Source: Neobacillus endophyticus (GTDB lineage: Bacteria; Bacillota; Bacilli; Bacillales; Cytobacillaceae). From it: a DNA stretch of 64,000 bases. The position numbers and the translations under genes were made by a program. This document shows, piece by piece, positions 45,443 through 54,756 of the stretch; the first letter of the stretch is position 1, and each line of letters starts with the position of its first letter. The notes under the pieces were generated by a model. That model was not told where the DNA came from, searched no databases, and was given only the letters and a program-made list of their open reading frames with translations. The DNA lies in the NCBI RefSeq assembly GCF_013248975.1, contig NZ_JABRWH010000001.1:3864001-3928000 (forward strand), given 5' to 3'.

Positions 45443-47371
45443 ATGAATGTGAACGAACCATCTGTTTCACTTTGTATGGTTGTCCAAAATGAAGAGCAAA
45501 CGCTGGAAAAGTGTCTGACTTCTGTTAAGGGTATTGTGCAAGAAATTATCATCGTTGATACCGGGTCCACTGATAAAACGACAGATGTTGCTCAACGGTT
45601 TGGGGCAAAAATTATTACATCTCACTGGAATGATGATTTTAGTAAGGCGAGAAATCTAGGAATTAAAGAAGCAAAAGAAGAATGGATATTAGTTCTGGAT
45701 GCAGATGAAGAATTATATGAAAGCAACTTTCAGCGAATTAAAGATTCCATGAACGATTCATCTATTGGCGGTTTTTTCATTAATTTTATTAACTTCTTTG
45801 GAGAATATGACGAGAATTCCTATTTTACAGACAGTGCTTGCCGTCTTTTTCGGAATCATCCTAACATCCATTTTAGCGGGGATATTCATGAAGAGGTAAC
45901 TACTTCGATTCACAAATTAGGATTACAGATTATCTACAGTGGGCTTACGATTTTCCATTACGGCTACCTGGAATCAGTTTTAGCTCGTAAAAAGAAAAAT
46001 AACCGAAATCTCCGCATCATTCGAAAAGCACTTAAGAAACGTCCGGATGATTTACGTTTGAAATATGCTCTCGGGGTGGAACAAATCCAGGCGGAAGCGT
46101 ATGCTGACGCATTGGAAACTTTTATAGGAACACTTGAAATCGTTACGCCTGAAGCGGATTTTGCTCCAGATATCCTTTTAAAGACTGTTCATCTATTAAG
46201 ATATTTCAATCGAAATGAGGAAGCGTTGCAGTTGGTAGAAAGCGGTCTTTCCCACTATCCCGACTTTTCCGATCTTTACGATGTTAAAGCAGATATTCAT
46301 CTAATCAAACATCAGTATCAGCATGCTTTAAACTCACTTTCTGCCTGTATAGCCATTAAACCAGATCGAACTAGGTATTCAACTCAGGCAGGTTCTGGCT
46401 CTTATCGAACAGTCTATTGTCTTGGATTGGTCCAAGAAAAGCTTCTACAATATAAGGAAGCCCATCAATCCTACCATACCGCTTTGACACTTAATCCAAG
46501 ATATTTACCTGCTTGGCGCCGATGGGTTTTATGGTCAGCCCTCTCTCCTAGTCCACAAAAGTTAGTTGAAGACCTGAACGCTTGGAAATATCAATTGAGG
46601 GCAGAACAATGGGTAATCCTGATTAAAAAATTAACCACTACTCGCAATGAATCTCTTGTGGAGTGTGTTTGGGAACTTATTCCTTATCCAATTCTTGAAG
46701 ATTTAGAGGATAAGATTAAACCGATAGCAGAAGCCATCCTCCTTGCCATTCGAGGGGATAAAGAGCAGGCTAGAAATATTCTACAGTGTCTAAAGCGAAA
46801 ATTGACTATGGAAGAGGTGTTATTTCAATGGTCGATGTTATATGAAACTAACAATACGCAGGAAGAGGAAAAGTGGTTATTGGCATATGCCCCGATTTAT
46901 CCAGAAATTCGTGCCTTAAAGAATTTTATTGATCAGTATGAAATAAATGCTCAAACAGTCAATATCCTTAAACTTGCTACACTCATGATGTTAGAAGCAG
47001 GCTTTTTCAAGGGTTATATTCGTTTGCAAAAAAGTATACCTCAAGAACTTGATCACATCCCATTGTCACATTTTTATCTTATTTATCGATCACCAATTGA
47101 ATTTATCCAACACATTACTGAACGCTTATATCCAATGTGGCAACGTTTAAGTGTAATTGAGGCACAAGCCTTATGTCTATTATTGATGAAACTTGGAAGG
47201 GACAGAGAGGCAAAGGAAATCCTTATGTATTTAATTGAAAAATCCCCGATGGAGGCCCTGAACAGGCTGCTGCTCTCTCAATTATATATTTCAAGGGGGC
47301 AAAAGCATGTTCGACACTTAACAGATGATGGGGAAAACGTGGATCTGATCGCCTTATCCTTATCAAATTAA
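45443..47371 (+). CDS. GT2 glycosyltransferase with TPR repeats (paralogue 3)
   Basis: A 642-residue third paralogue: VSLCMVVQNEEQTLEKCLTS, IIIVDTGSTDKT near residue 38, WILVLDADEE near 86, then TPR helices (RLKYALGVEQIQAEAYADALETF) and a long degenerate helical C-terminal half. It starts 7 bases after paralogue 2 with AAGGGGA upstream. Three tandem paralogues in one operon suggest gene duplication followed by specialisation. Confidence 0.9.
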   Translation: MNVNEPSVSLCMVVQNEEQTLEKCLTSVKGIVQEIIIVDTGSTDKTTDVAQRFGAKIITSHWNDDFSKARNLGIKEAKEEWILVLDADEELYESNFQRIKDSMNDSSIGGFFINFINFFGEYDENSYFTDSACRLFRNHPNIHFSGDIHEEVTTSIHKLGLQIIYSGLTIFHYGYLESVLARKKKNNRNLRIIRKALKKRPDDLRLKYALGVEQIQAEAYADALETFIGTLEIVTPEADFAPDILLKTVHLLRYFNRNEEALQLVESGLSHYPDFSDLYDVKADIHLIKHQYQHALNSLSACIAIKPDRTRYSTQAGSGSYRTVYCLGLVQEKLLQYKEAHQSYHTALTLNPRYLPAWRRWVLWSALSPSPQKLVEDLNAWKYQLRAEQWVILIKKLTTTRNESLVECVWELIPYPILEDLEDKIKPIAEAILLAIRGDKEQARNILQCLKRKLTMEEVLFQWSMLYETNNTQEEEKWLLAYAPIYPEIRALKNFIDQYEINAQTVNILKLATLMMLEAGFFKGYIRLQKSIPQELDHIPLSHFYLIYRSPIEFIQHITERLYPMWQRLSVIEAQALCLLLMKLGRDREAKEILMYLIEKSPMEALNRLLLSQLYISRGQKHVRHLTDDGENVDLIALSLSN

Positions 47372-47448
47372 CAGTCAATTGGTATCATCGATTTTTCGTA
47401 AGCATATTGTTGAATTGCATATGCGGTTTTTAGAAAGGAGGTTTGAAG

Positions 47449-49473
47449 ATGAAAGCTGTGATTCATACGATGCCTGTTTTAATCCGAAATCAAGACGATC
47501 TTTCGATGTTGATTACATGTTTGGAGAGCTTGGCAAAATCTGAAGAACATCCAATGGTTATATTGTATAACCAAGGGAATCTCACAAACGCGGATTTAAC
47601 CAATGTCATTGAACCATATATTAAAAAGTATCATATAATTGGAGCTGGAAAAAATGACGGCATCCCATTCGCCAGGCAGGCCTGCTTTGAATATGTTTGG
47701 GCTCATTACCCAGAATGCATTTACCTGACGGAAATCCATCCGGACATGATTTTTTCGCCCCATTGGACGGATCCGTTACAAGAATTTCTTGAGACCCATC
47801 CTAACGAACCCTGTGTGTGTCCTGGAATCTTAACAGCAAGTGGAGAATGGCACCCGTATAAAAAAGGGATTCCAATTACAGCTATTCCGAAATCGATGGA
47901 TCAATTGTTAACAGTGTTAGATGAACATAAAACAGCAAAAGTGGTGGAAGGATTTGTTCATCCCGTGATGCATCGTTCCAGTGATCTTAAAAAGATAGGC
48001 GGCTATCAATTATCAGACCTGCCAGGAATGCAAGGATACGAGGATGATTATTTGCTGCTTTCTTATTTTCATATATTACGGCTGCCGGCAACATGGAAGC
48101 CGAAAGCTTACTTACAATCGTGTGTATTTCATTATACAATGGCACAAAGGATGTCACTGCCGAATATTGAGCAGGAGGCAAACAAGAACTTGGAAGGGAT
48201 TATTCGACGATTTGGCACCCAGGGATTGCAAGATCTTAAGCATATTCACGAAACGAGAATGGCAGAGGAGACCACAAGTCTGAAATTAGTATTGCTTGAA
48301 TCTCAACCTGAGACAAAAAGTACCGGTATTTCAAGACTATCTAATTCACCCGTAATTAACGTAACGACAAGAAAAGAAATCGTGAAGGAAAACGGAATTA
48401 CGTATGCTCCTCATACCGTCATAGAAGAGATATATCCGAAGGACTATGCCGCTATCGTTAGCCATCCCTACTGGGTAAATATTATTGGTAGATTGAATCC
48501 AAATGTGGTTATTAGTATGATTCCCGATTCACTCGTCCATCAAAAAGACCCGAATATTGATTTTTATTTGAAGGCATTATGTTTAAAATCTAATTTGATC
48601 ATTACCGAATCTGAAGAAACTTTCATTAACTTGAGTTTAAAATACCCACTTGTTTTTTGCTGCATAGACCCTCCTTATTCCCAGCCAATATTTGATTCGA
48701 AATTATCCACTTTTTCTGAGAAAGACGGTTTAATATTGGAAGTTTTACACGAAATAAAGTACGAAGGAACAGAAGGCATTTTAAAGATCCACCAGATGGC
48801 GGTCAATTGGAGAAAGGAAAGAATCAATGATCTTAAAGAGTCATTAGAATGGGCTCCTCATCATGAAGAGAACCTTTTTTTATTAGCAAGATATTTATAC
48901 TTAAATGAGGATTGGGCAGAGGCGGAACACTACTTCTTTCAGGCATTTTCCCGAAATATAGTTTTTAACGTAAACAGTGGATTGAAAAAGTATTATCCTT
49001 GGATTACGCTTGTTCAGGCAAGACAGGGGAAGATAAAGGATGCCCTAAATTCTTATGGAATCCTCGCTTTGACACAGTCACAAAAAGACCTTTATTACAA
49101 GCTTTTATCGCTTTATGCTGAACAGCAGCATCACTTTATTCAAGCAGAGCTTTGCCGTGAAAATGGTGATATACGCTATGCAGCCTATCTATATGAAAAT
49201 TTGCCTGAAACTTTAACATATGAAGACAAATACCAGCTCTATAAAGACTGTATGAACCATGATCAAGCACTTTACTATCTGTCCTGTTTGCAAAGTGAGC
49301 CTAAGATTGAGATGGAAAAATGGATGATCCAAGGTGAAAAGGAAGAGCTTTCCGGTGATAAATATCGGGCTATTCATTGTTATCTTCAGGCTGCTTGTTA
49401 TGATGAACAAGTCCTCAGCCGGATCCTCAGAATCAAGACAGTCGATGAATTTTTAGGAGAGAAAGGACAATAG
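47449..49473 (+). CDS. GT-A-like glycosyltransferase with helical C-terminal half
   Basis: A 674-residue protein. The first ~260 residues look like a GT-A fold (IHTMPVLIRNQDDLSMLITCLESL, AGKNDGIPFARQACFEYV, then YLTEIHPDMIFSPHWTDPL with a His-Pro-Asp in place of the usual DxD, and a GYEDDYLLLSYFH segment). The middle (about 290-430) resembles the start of a second, GT-B-like region, and the end has TPR-like helices (WAEAEHYFFQAFSRNI). I chose the ATG with AAAGGAGG upstream; a TTG two codons earlier is possible. It follows paralogue 3 by 77 bases. A catalytic role is likely but the DxD is non-standard. Confidence 0.72.
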   Translation: MKAVIHTMPVLIRNQDDLSMLITCLESLAKSEEHPMVILYNQGNLTNADLTNVIEPYIKKYHIIGAGKNDGIPFARQACFEYVWAHYPECIYLTEIHPDMIFSPHWTDPLQEFLETHPNEPCVCPGILTASGEWHPYKKGIPITAIPKSMDQLLTVLDEHKTAKVVEGFVHPVMHRSSDLKKIGGYQLSDLPGMQGYEDDYLLLSYFHILRLPATWKPKAYLQSCVFHYTMAQRMSLPNIEQEANKNLEGIIRRFGTQGLQDLKHIHETRMAEETTSLKLVLLESQPETKSTGISRLSNSPVINVTTRKEIVKENGITYAPHTVIEEIYPKDYAAIVSHPYWVNIIGRLNPNVVISMIPDSLVHQKDPNIDFYLKALCLKSNLIITESEETFINLSLKYPLVFCCIDPPYSQPIFDSKLSTFSEKDGLILEVLHEIKYEGTEGILKIHQMAVNWRKERINDLKESLEWAPHHEENLFLLARYLYLNEDWAEAEHYFFQAFSRNIVFNVNSGLKKYYPWITLVQARQGKIKDALNSYGILALTQSQKDLYYKLLSLYAEQQHHFIQAELCRENGDIRYAAYLYENLPETLTYEDKYQLYKDCMNHDQALYYLSCLQSEPKIEMEKWMIQGEKEELSGDKYRAIHCYLQAACYDEQVLSRILRIKTVDEFLGEKGQ

Positions 49474-49483
49474 GAGGGATTCG

Positions 49484-50212
49484 ATGCGTCCTGTTCGGAA
49501 ACCAGCAAATAATCAGCTAACGGCGATCCTTCAGGTAAGAAATGAAGAAAATCGCTACTTGCAGGAAGTTTTAAGTGATTTGAACGAGTATGTTGACGAC
49601 ATGGTCATTGTAGATGATGCCAGTACCGATCGGACGGTAGAAATTTGTCAGTCCTATTCGAAGGTAAAAGAAATCGTACAGCTCACTGAAAGCCATTTTA
49701 ATCGGGAATGGGAATTGCGGACCCGTTTGTGGCATGAAGTTTGTAAATATGAACCTGATTGGATTTTAGCCATCGATGCTGATGAGGTTTTCGAATCGGC
49801 ATTTAAACAAAAAGTACGCACTTTGATAAATCAGGACCAATTCGATTGGGTCAGCTTCCGAATGTATGATTTTTGGGGAGGACGAACCCACTACCGAGAA
49901 GACCAATACTGGAACTTGCACAATCGAAATACGATGATGCTGACTCGTTATCTACCAGGTTTTCCGTACTATTTCTTACAGCAAGACCATCATGTCCACC
50001 GTCTCCCGTTGTCCTATAATGCGCTGCCAGGCTGTGCAACGGATATCCGTGTCAAACATTTTGGATGGGCCGGAACGGAGGAGGAAAGATTTCAAAAGTA
50101 TAAGCGGTATATGAGTGTCGATCCAGAGGGGAAATGGGGGAATCTGGAGCATTATCAGTCGATCCTTGATCCTAATCCGAATCTTATCGAATGGAAGGAA
50201 GAATTGACTTGA
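49484..50212 (+). CDS. GT2 family glycosyltransferase
   Basis: A 242-residue single-domain glycosyltransferase: LTAILQVRNEENRYLQEVLSDL, MVIVDDASTDRT, and WILAIDADEVF with the DADE metal site, then RMYDFWGGRTHYREDQYW and VKHFGWAG near the end. Length matches the catalytic domain alone, without TPRs. AGGAGGG lies 6 bases before the ATG, 10 bases after the preceding gene. The DDASTDRT pattern and His-Phe-Gly-Trp end resemble enzymes that add sugars to protein or polysaccharide in the cytoplasm. Confidence 0.9.
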   Translation: MRPVRKPANNQLTAILQVRNEENRYLQEVLSDLNEYVDDMVIVDDASTDRTVEICQSYSKVKEIVQLTESHFNREWELRTRLWHEVCKYEPDWILAIDADEVFESAFKQKVRTLINQDQFDWVSFRMYDFWGGRTHYREDQYWNLHNRNTMMLTRYLPGFPYYFLQQDHHVHRLPLSYNALPGCATDIRVKHFGWAGTEEERFQKYKRYMSVDPEGKWGNLEHYQSILDPNPNLIEWKEELT

Positions 50213-51345
50213 AAAAAGTTTCGATTTTAACCCACAGTTTTTTAGACGCATATAATAACCGGATTCATAAGCTATATGGTGGCGGATTGGAAAGATATCT
50301 GTATGAGCTTTGCCTATTGTTGAAAGAGAAAGAAATTGAAGTAGAAGTTCATCAACTCTCATTCTATGAACCATTTCAAATCGTATTAGAGGACACTGAA
50401 ATTTCGGGAACTAAGGTGACGGGGCATTTTTGTGACAATCTTGAAAAGATACCCGATATTTTTAATGAGATGGCACATATTGCGAAGGGACAGCTCATTT
50501 ATGCAAGCTGCATTTGGCATTCCATCCAATATCGCGAAGGAAGCCTAGGGATTTGTCACGGGATCAATTGGGACCGGATTAATTTAGTTGGTGAGGCAAA
50601 GGAACAAGTGAAAGAAAATGTTCAGAGAGCGATACATCAGCTTTCAAAAATTGTCTCGGTGGATTCCCATTTCTTATCCTATTGCCGTTCCGTTTGTTAT
50701 TATTACGACCCTGAAAAAATCGAACTAATCCCCAATTTTGTAGAAACGGAGCGGTTTATGCCTGGTGTTAAGGAAAAATCCTTGGATGAAAAGGTTCGGG
50801 TACTCTTTCCAAGGAGAATCAGCCATGAACGAGGCATCCTGCCAATGATGGCGGCTGCCGATCTCCTGTTGGAAAAATTCCCGCATAGCGAATTCATATT
50901 TGCTGGCGAAACAATTCAGGAGACTGAGATATGCAAGACATTTGAGTATTGGTTAATGGTGCATCCTAATCGAAAAAGAATACATCATCAGTCCTATTCT
51001 TTCCATCAGATGCCAAAAGTTTATCAAGAGGCGGATATTGCCGTGATTCCAACAATTTTTTCGGAGGGAACCTCACTCTCATGTTTAGAAGCATTGAGCA
51101 CAGGTTTACCTGTTATTTCGTCGAATGTTGGCGGGCTCAATGATATTATTATTGACGGGTTTAATGGATTTCTAATTACTCCCACGACGAATCGCCTGGT
51201 AGATGCTATCTCTATGCTGATTGAGGACGAAGAAAAACGCGACAAGATTGCTTCCCATGCCAGAGAAACAGCTTTGGCCTATGACAGGAAAATTTGGCAG
51301 AATCGTTGGCGAGCTCTCATCGATAACTATTTACAACTTAGATAA
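50209..51345 (+). CDS. GT4 family glycosyltransferase
   Basis: A 378-residue GT-B enzyme. The N-terminal Gly-Gly-Gly-Leu-Glu-Arg loop (YGGGLERYLYEL) and the C-terminal donor site are clear: IPNFVETERFMPG, LFPRRISHERGILPMM, IFAGE, then ADIAVIPTIFSEGTSLSCLE with the EX7E pair, and LSTGLPVISSNVGGLNDII. It retains the anomeric configuration by family. I chose the TTG at 50209, whose overlap with the previous stop (TTGA) suits coupling and which follows AAGGAAG. It is the sixth enzyme of the cluster. Confidence 0.92.
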   Translation: MKKVSILTHSFLDAYNNRIHKLYGGGLERYLYELCLLLKEKEIEVEVHQLSFYEPFQIVLEDTEISGTKVTGHFCDNLEKIPDIFNEMAHIAKGQLIYASCIWHSIQYREGSLGICHGINWDRINLVGEAKEQVKENVQRAIHQLSKIVSVDSHFLSYCRSVCYYYDPEKIELIPNFVETERFMPGVKEKSLDEKVRVLFPRRISHERGILPMMAAADLLLEKFPHSEFIFAGETIQETEICKTFEYWLMVHPNRKRIHHQSYSFHQMPKVYQEADIAVIPTIFSEGTSLSCLEALSTGLPVISSNVGGLNDIIIDGFNGFLITPTTNRLVDAISMLIEDEEKRDKIASHARETALAYDRKIWQNRWRALIDNYLQLR

Positions 51346-51357
51346 GGGGAGATTCCG

Positions 51358-51882
51358 ATGCCCAATTATAATGTATTTTCGGACCTGCGCGATCCTCTAA
51401 CTGTTGAAAATATAGCAGCTAGCAGTGCAGAAAACGGGGTGAATTACCGAATTACTACTGGAATTGTCTCAGTTCCAGCCAATAATTTTGTTGCTGTTCA
51501 GCTTAATAATCCCAGTACTTCCGTATATACGGCCAGGATAGGTAGGATTTTTGGGGGAGCATTGGTGAATACTGCTGTTCATTTACTTCGTAATGGCACA
51601 GTTACGGGTGGAACCACACTTACACCAATTAATACCAATTTTGGTTATCCTAATACCAGTCAGTTAATTCCAACATTTTCCGTCAGTAGTGTAAACCCGG
51701 CTGTGGGCGGGCAAACATTTAGCACCATTATTCAGACAGGAGGACCAATTGAAGATGATGAACTGGGGGAAATTGTCATCCCCCCCAATAATAAACTGAT
51801 TATTGATCTTCAGAGTTTATCGGGTGGTACGAATACCATGGCAATTACAATAGGTTGGGCAGAGGTGAGCCCTGTTTCTTGA
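51358..51882 (+). CDS. Small beta-rich structural protein of the glycosyltransferase operon
   Basis: A 174-residue protein with no signal peptide or membrane helix, rich in Thr, Asn, Val, Ile and Gly and poor in Lys. The run of alternating hydrophobic strands (GIVSVPANNFVAVQLNNP, RIGRIFGGALVNTAVHLL, EIVIPPNNKLIIDLQSLSGG, MAITIGWAEV) suggests a beta-sandwich, as in spore-surface or fibre subunits. I do not know the family. AAGGGGAG precedes the ATG, 12 bases after the GT4 gene, and a terminator follows, so it closes the operon. It is a good candidate for a second structural component or tip protein. Confidence 0.75.
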   Translation: MPNYNVFSDLRDPLTVENIAASSAENGVNYRITTGIVSVPANNFVAVQLNNPSTSVYTARIGRIFGGALVNTAVHLLRNGTVTGGTTLTPINTNFGYPNTSQLIPTFSVSSVNPAVGGQTFSTIIQTGGPIEDDELGEIVIPPNNKLIIDLQSLSGGTNTMAITIGWAEVSPVS

Positions 51883-51942
51883 ATGATGAAAGATTTCTAT
51901 GTTTGCTATATTCGTGCATTAATGAGACTAATTAGAGTACTA

Positions 51943-51973
51943 AAAAGCGATGAGAGGAAGATCTCATCGCTTT
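51943..51973. terminator. Terminator at the end of the glycosyltransferase operon
   Basis: AAAGCGATGAGA/TCTCATCGCTTT stem with a small loop; A- and T-runs on both sides allow use by the convergent nuclease gene also, whose stop lies at its edge. Confidence 0.88.
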
Positions 51974-51974
51974 A

Positions 51975-52838
51975 TTATCTTTCACAGGCATAACCATCAT
52001 GGTCGCGATCCAACTTTGCTTGATAGGCAGGATGTCCTTTAGGAACGCCGTTTGGGTATTTCTTACGAAGTTCCGTACAGTTGGAAAAGAATTCTGTCGT
52101 CCCGCTAACTGTGCCTGTATCTATTGATGTAGTTGAAGTTGTATTCGTACTTTTAGGTGACGAATGGGTTTGGGTGTTTGATGTACTATGAGATGTTGTG
52201 GATGATGAATTCACACAGCCAATAAATCCACGATCAGTTGCATACCCTGGCTTAGACCATATATTCAGCATTCTGTTCTTGGCAAGATTTTCATCGTTAC
52301 GGAATTCATTTAAATATTTGTAGGTCGGTTCATATATATAGGCAACTCGTGCATAGCCTTCTTTAAGCAGTTCCTCTTGTACGGAATTGCCGTTTATGAA
52401 TACATAGGCAAGCAGGCGGCCATACTTATCTCTTTTATTTCCATTGTCGAATTCGAGGGTCAAATTTCCGTTGCTAAGTAATTGTTTATTTCGATTGTAA
52501 GCATCGACTGCATAAGGCTGGACACAGGTGTTTGGTTTTTTCTCTTCAGGTGTGTCCACTAACAAATATCGTACTGTTTCTTCTTTCCCATTATAAATGA
52601 CTTTTATTGTGTCACCATCGACAGCGTCTACTAATGTAACGGGAACTTGTCCATTGGACGTCTGTGTTTGAGACTGATCATTTGTGTTTTTTGTATCCGC
52701 TTCTGGTTTTTCAGTTTTAGATGTATTATCGACACTTTTTTCCATTTTGTTGTGATTATTTGCGCTATTGGTCTGGTTACAAGCTGCCAGACTAAGCAGA
52801 AGGAAGGCAACAATTGCCGTCTTAAAGAATTTTTTCAT
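51975..52838 (-). CDS. Thermonuclease-family lipoprotein with Excalibur domain
   Basis: A 287-residue lipoprotein. A signal peptide with lipobox LAAC (Cys20) is followed by a Ser/Asn/Lys-rich linker, a staphylococcal-nuclease-like domain (VTLVDAVDGDTIKVIYNGKE, YLLVDTPE, KRDKYGRLLAYVFINGNSVQ, EGYARV), a Ser/Thr-rich spacer and a C-terminal Excalibur motif with the Ca-binding DRDHDGYACE. It should be an extracellular nuclease tethered to the membrane. GGGGGAG precedes the chosen ATG; a longer frame adds 11 codons. Confidence 0.94.
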   Translation of the reverse strand: MKKFFKTAIVAFLLLSLAACNQTNSANNHNKMEKSVDNTSKTEKPEADTKNTNDQSQTQTSNGQVPVTLVDAVDGDTIKVIYNGKEETVRYLLVDTPEEKKPNTCVQPYAVDAYNRNKQLLSNGNLTLEFDNGNKRDKYGRLLAYVFINGNSVQEELLKEGYARVAYIYEPTYKYLNEFRNDENLAKNRMLNIWSKPGYATDRGFIGCVNSSSTTSHSTSNTQTHSSPKSTNTTSTTSIDTGTVSGTTEFFSNCTELRKKYPNGVPKGHPAYQAKLDRDHDGYACER

Positions 52839-53600
52839 TTTTGACTCCCCCAAATCTTCTTCAAATGCCACCCTATATATAAATTAATAGAATAGTTTCT
52901 ACTTATTATTATAGTGCAAAAAAGTATAAATGGGATCATTTTGCAATTTTCGTAATTTTCCTGTTTGCTTATAAAAATGGAGAGTCGTTATTTTGCAAAT
53001 GAACAATATTTTTAAATAAGATGAATGAAGGAAAAATTGTTTGTTTCTTGGTGTATTTCCGACTAAAAATGATAAGATAATTTGACAATAGAAGTCTTGT
53101 GAATGACAGAAATTAACAAAATGTTGGGATGGTTAATTCGGATTCATTCACCAAAATAATCTCTTCACAAACTGATATTTCACAAAATCCGTTACCGTAA
53201 TTCCAAATAATTCTACATTCCACACCTTTATAGAAAGCAATTTCATTAGACAAAATGACACAATCCCTTCAATCTTTTTTTACGTTAAACCAACAAAATT
53301 TATTTTACCAATTCCTAATATGAGTGATAAGTGTTTTCTACCGACATTATTTGCCATTTTGCGATATGATTTATTACCAAAGTTCTGAAAAATTTGACGA
53401 GACAATTATTGGCGATAGGATTATTGGATTAAATTGTAATATTAAGTAAAAAATTTTAATATGAATGAAATATAAGTTTAGTAGTTTTTGATCAAATTTG
53501 TATATTTTTAATGATTTTAGTCAGGTTTTTTGTAAACACTTTATATGGTATTCTAATATTTATTAGTGCTCGTATAAATGTTTACAAAGGGGAGAATGTT
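52839..53600. other. 760-base intergenic region
   Basis: Very AT-rich between the divergently placed nuclease and peptidase genes. I found no coding frame with a ribosome binding site, no strong hairpin and no repeat. It must contain both promoters. Confidence 0.4.
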
Positions 53601-54479
53601 TTGGTTGAAGCAGGGTTCGTTGAGGTAAATGGGGGAAAGGTATGGTATCAATTATTCAATAAAGAAGCTGAGGCAGTGCCTGTTATTATTTTGCATGGAG
53701 GACCCGGCTCATCTTGTTTTTCTCTTCAGGGTTTGAAAGAGCTTTGTGTCGACAGGCCGGTCATATTTTATGACCAATTAGGCTGTGGACGGTCCGAAAG
53801 GCCAACAGACAAATCACTATGGAAACTGGATCGGTTTGTTGAGGAGCTGGGCCAAGTGCGGCATTCACTGAATCTGAATACAGTACATATACTTGGTCAT
53901 TCATGGGGGACCACCCTTGCTGCAGCTTATTGTTTAACGAAGCCATTAGGAGTGAAAAGTGTTATTTTTTCCAGCCCTTGTTTAAGCGCTCCGTTATGGG
54001 AACAGGATCAAAAACGGAATTTAAAAAAGCTCTCAAAAGAAACGCAGGAATTGATTAGAAGATGTGAAGAAAATGGAACAACGGATTCCCAAGAATTCAA
54101 AGCAGCCATTGAGGAATTTAATAAAGAATTTGTCTGCAGAATTCAGATGGATCCTGAGGTTAAGAAACAAAGTTCCCAGTATAGGAATCCTGAAGTATAT
54201 AATGTGATGTGGGGACCTTCTGAATTTACGGTTCTTGGTAACTTAAAAACCTTTGATTGTACATCAAATTTAAAAGAATTAACTTGTCCAACCTTGTTTA
54301 CATGTGGCCGCTATGATGAAGCAACCCCTGAAACAACTAACTATTACAGCAGCCTTGTTACACATTCGAAATTCCATGTATTTGAGCAAAGCGCCCATAT
54401 GCCGTATCTAGAGGAACCGGCAGAATACCTGTCTGTCATTAGGGGATTTTTGAAATCTGTTGATGAAGAGTCTAAATAG
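53601..54479 (+). CDS. Proline iminopeptidase-like alpha/beta hydrolase
   Basis: A 292-residue S33-type peptidase/hydrolase. The oxyanion motif HGGPGSS is near residue 36, the nucleophile GHSWGT in mid-chain, then a helical cap, and the acid and His lie in GRYDEATPE and SAHMPYLEEP. Proline iminopeptidases release N-terminal proline from peptides. I chose the TTG with AAGGGGAG upstream, since the residues before VEAGFVEVNGGKVWY have no family match and the frame runs 30 codons further. Single gene. Confidence 0.9.
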   Translation: MVEAGFVEVNGGKVWYQLFNKEAEAVPVIILHGGPGSSCFSLQGLKELCVDRPVIFYDQLGCGRSERPTDKSLWKLDRFVEELGQVRHSLNLNTVHILGHSWGTTLAAAYCLTKPLGVKSVIFSSPCLSAPLWEQDQKRNLKKLSKETQELIRRCEENGTTDSQEFKAAIEEFNKEFVCRIQMDPEVKKQSSQYRNPEVYNVMWGPSEFTVLGNLKTFDCTSNLKELTCPTLFTCGRYDEATPETTNYYSSLVTHSKFHVFEQSAHMPYLEEPAEYLSVIRGFLKSVDEESK

Positions 54480-54756
54480 TAAGAAAGGGGTGGTGTTTGG
54501 CATCATCTCCTTTTTCTTTGATATCTAAAAATTCTCCTTTATCATTTTTCTAATCAGCAACCATTAAAAAAATATTAAGAAATTCTTAAAAAAAATAAAT
54601 TATCATTTGAATATAAGAAACTCCCCTCATAAAAATTGTGAAAGATGACGAATATGTTAGAAATGAAGTATTTTTAAGCAATATTTTTTGAAATCTTTAT
54701 GTATTTTTCATGTTTTCTGTTTATATTTTGGAAATAGAAAGACGAGGTGGTTGGTT

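Noticed and set aside
54480..54756. Longer start of the transglutaminase-like gene at 54688
   Set aside because: The upstream codons are AT-rich with no ribosome binding site, whereas the ATG at 54757 has GAGGTGG and begins a basic, hydrophobic signal-like segment.
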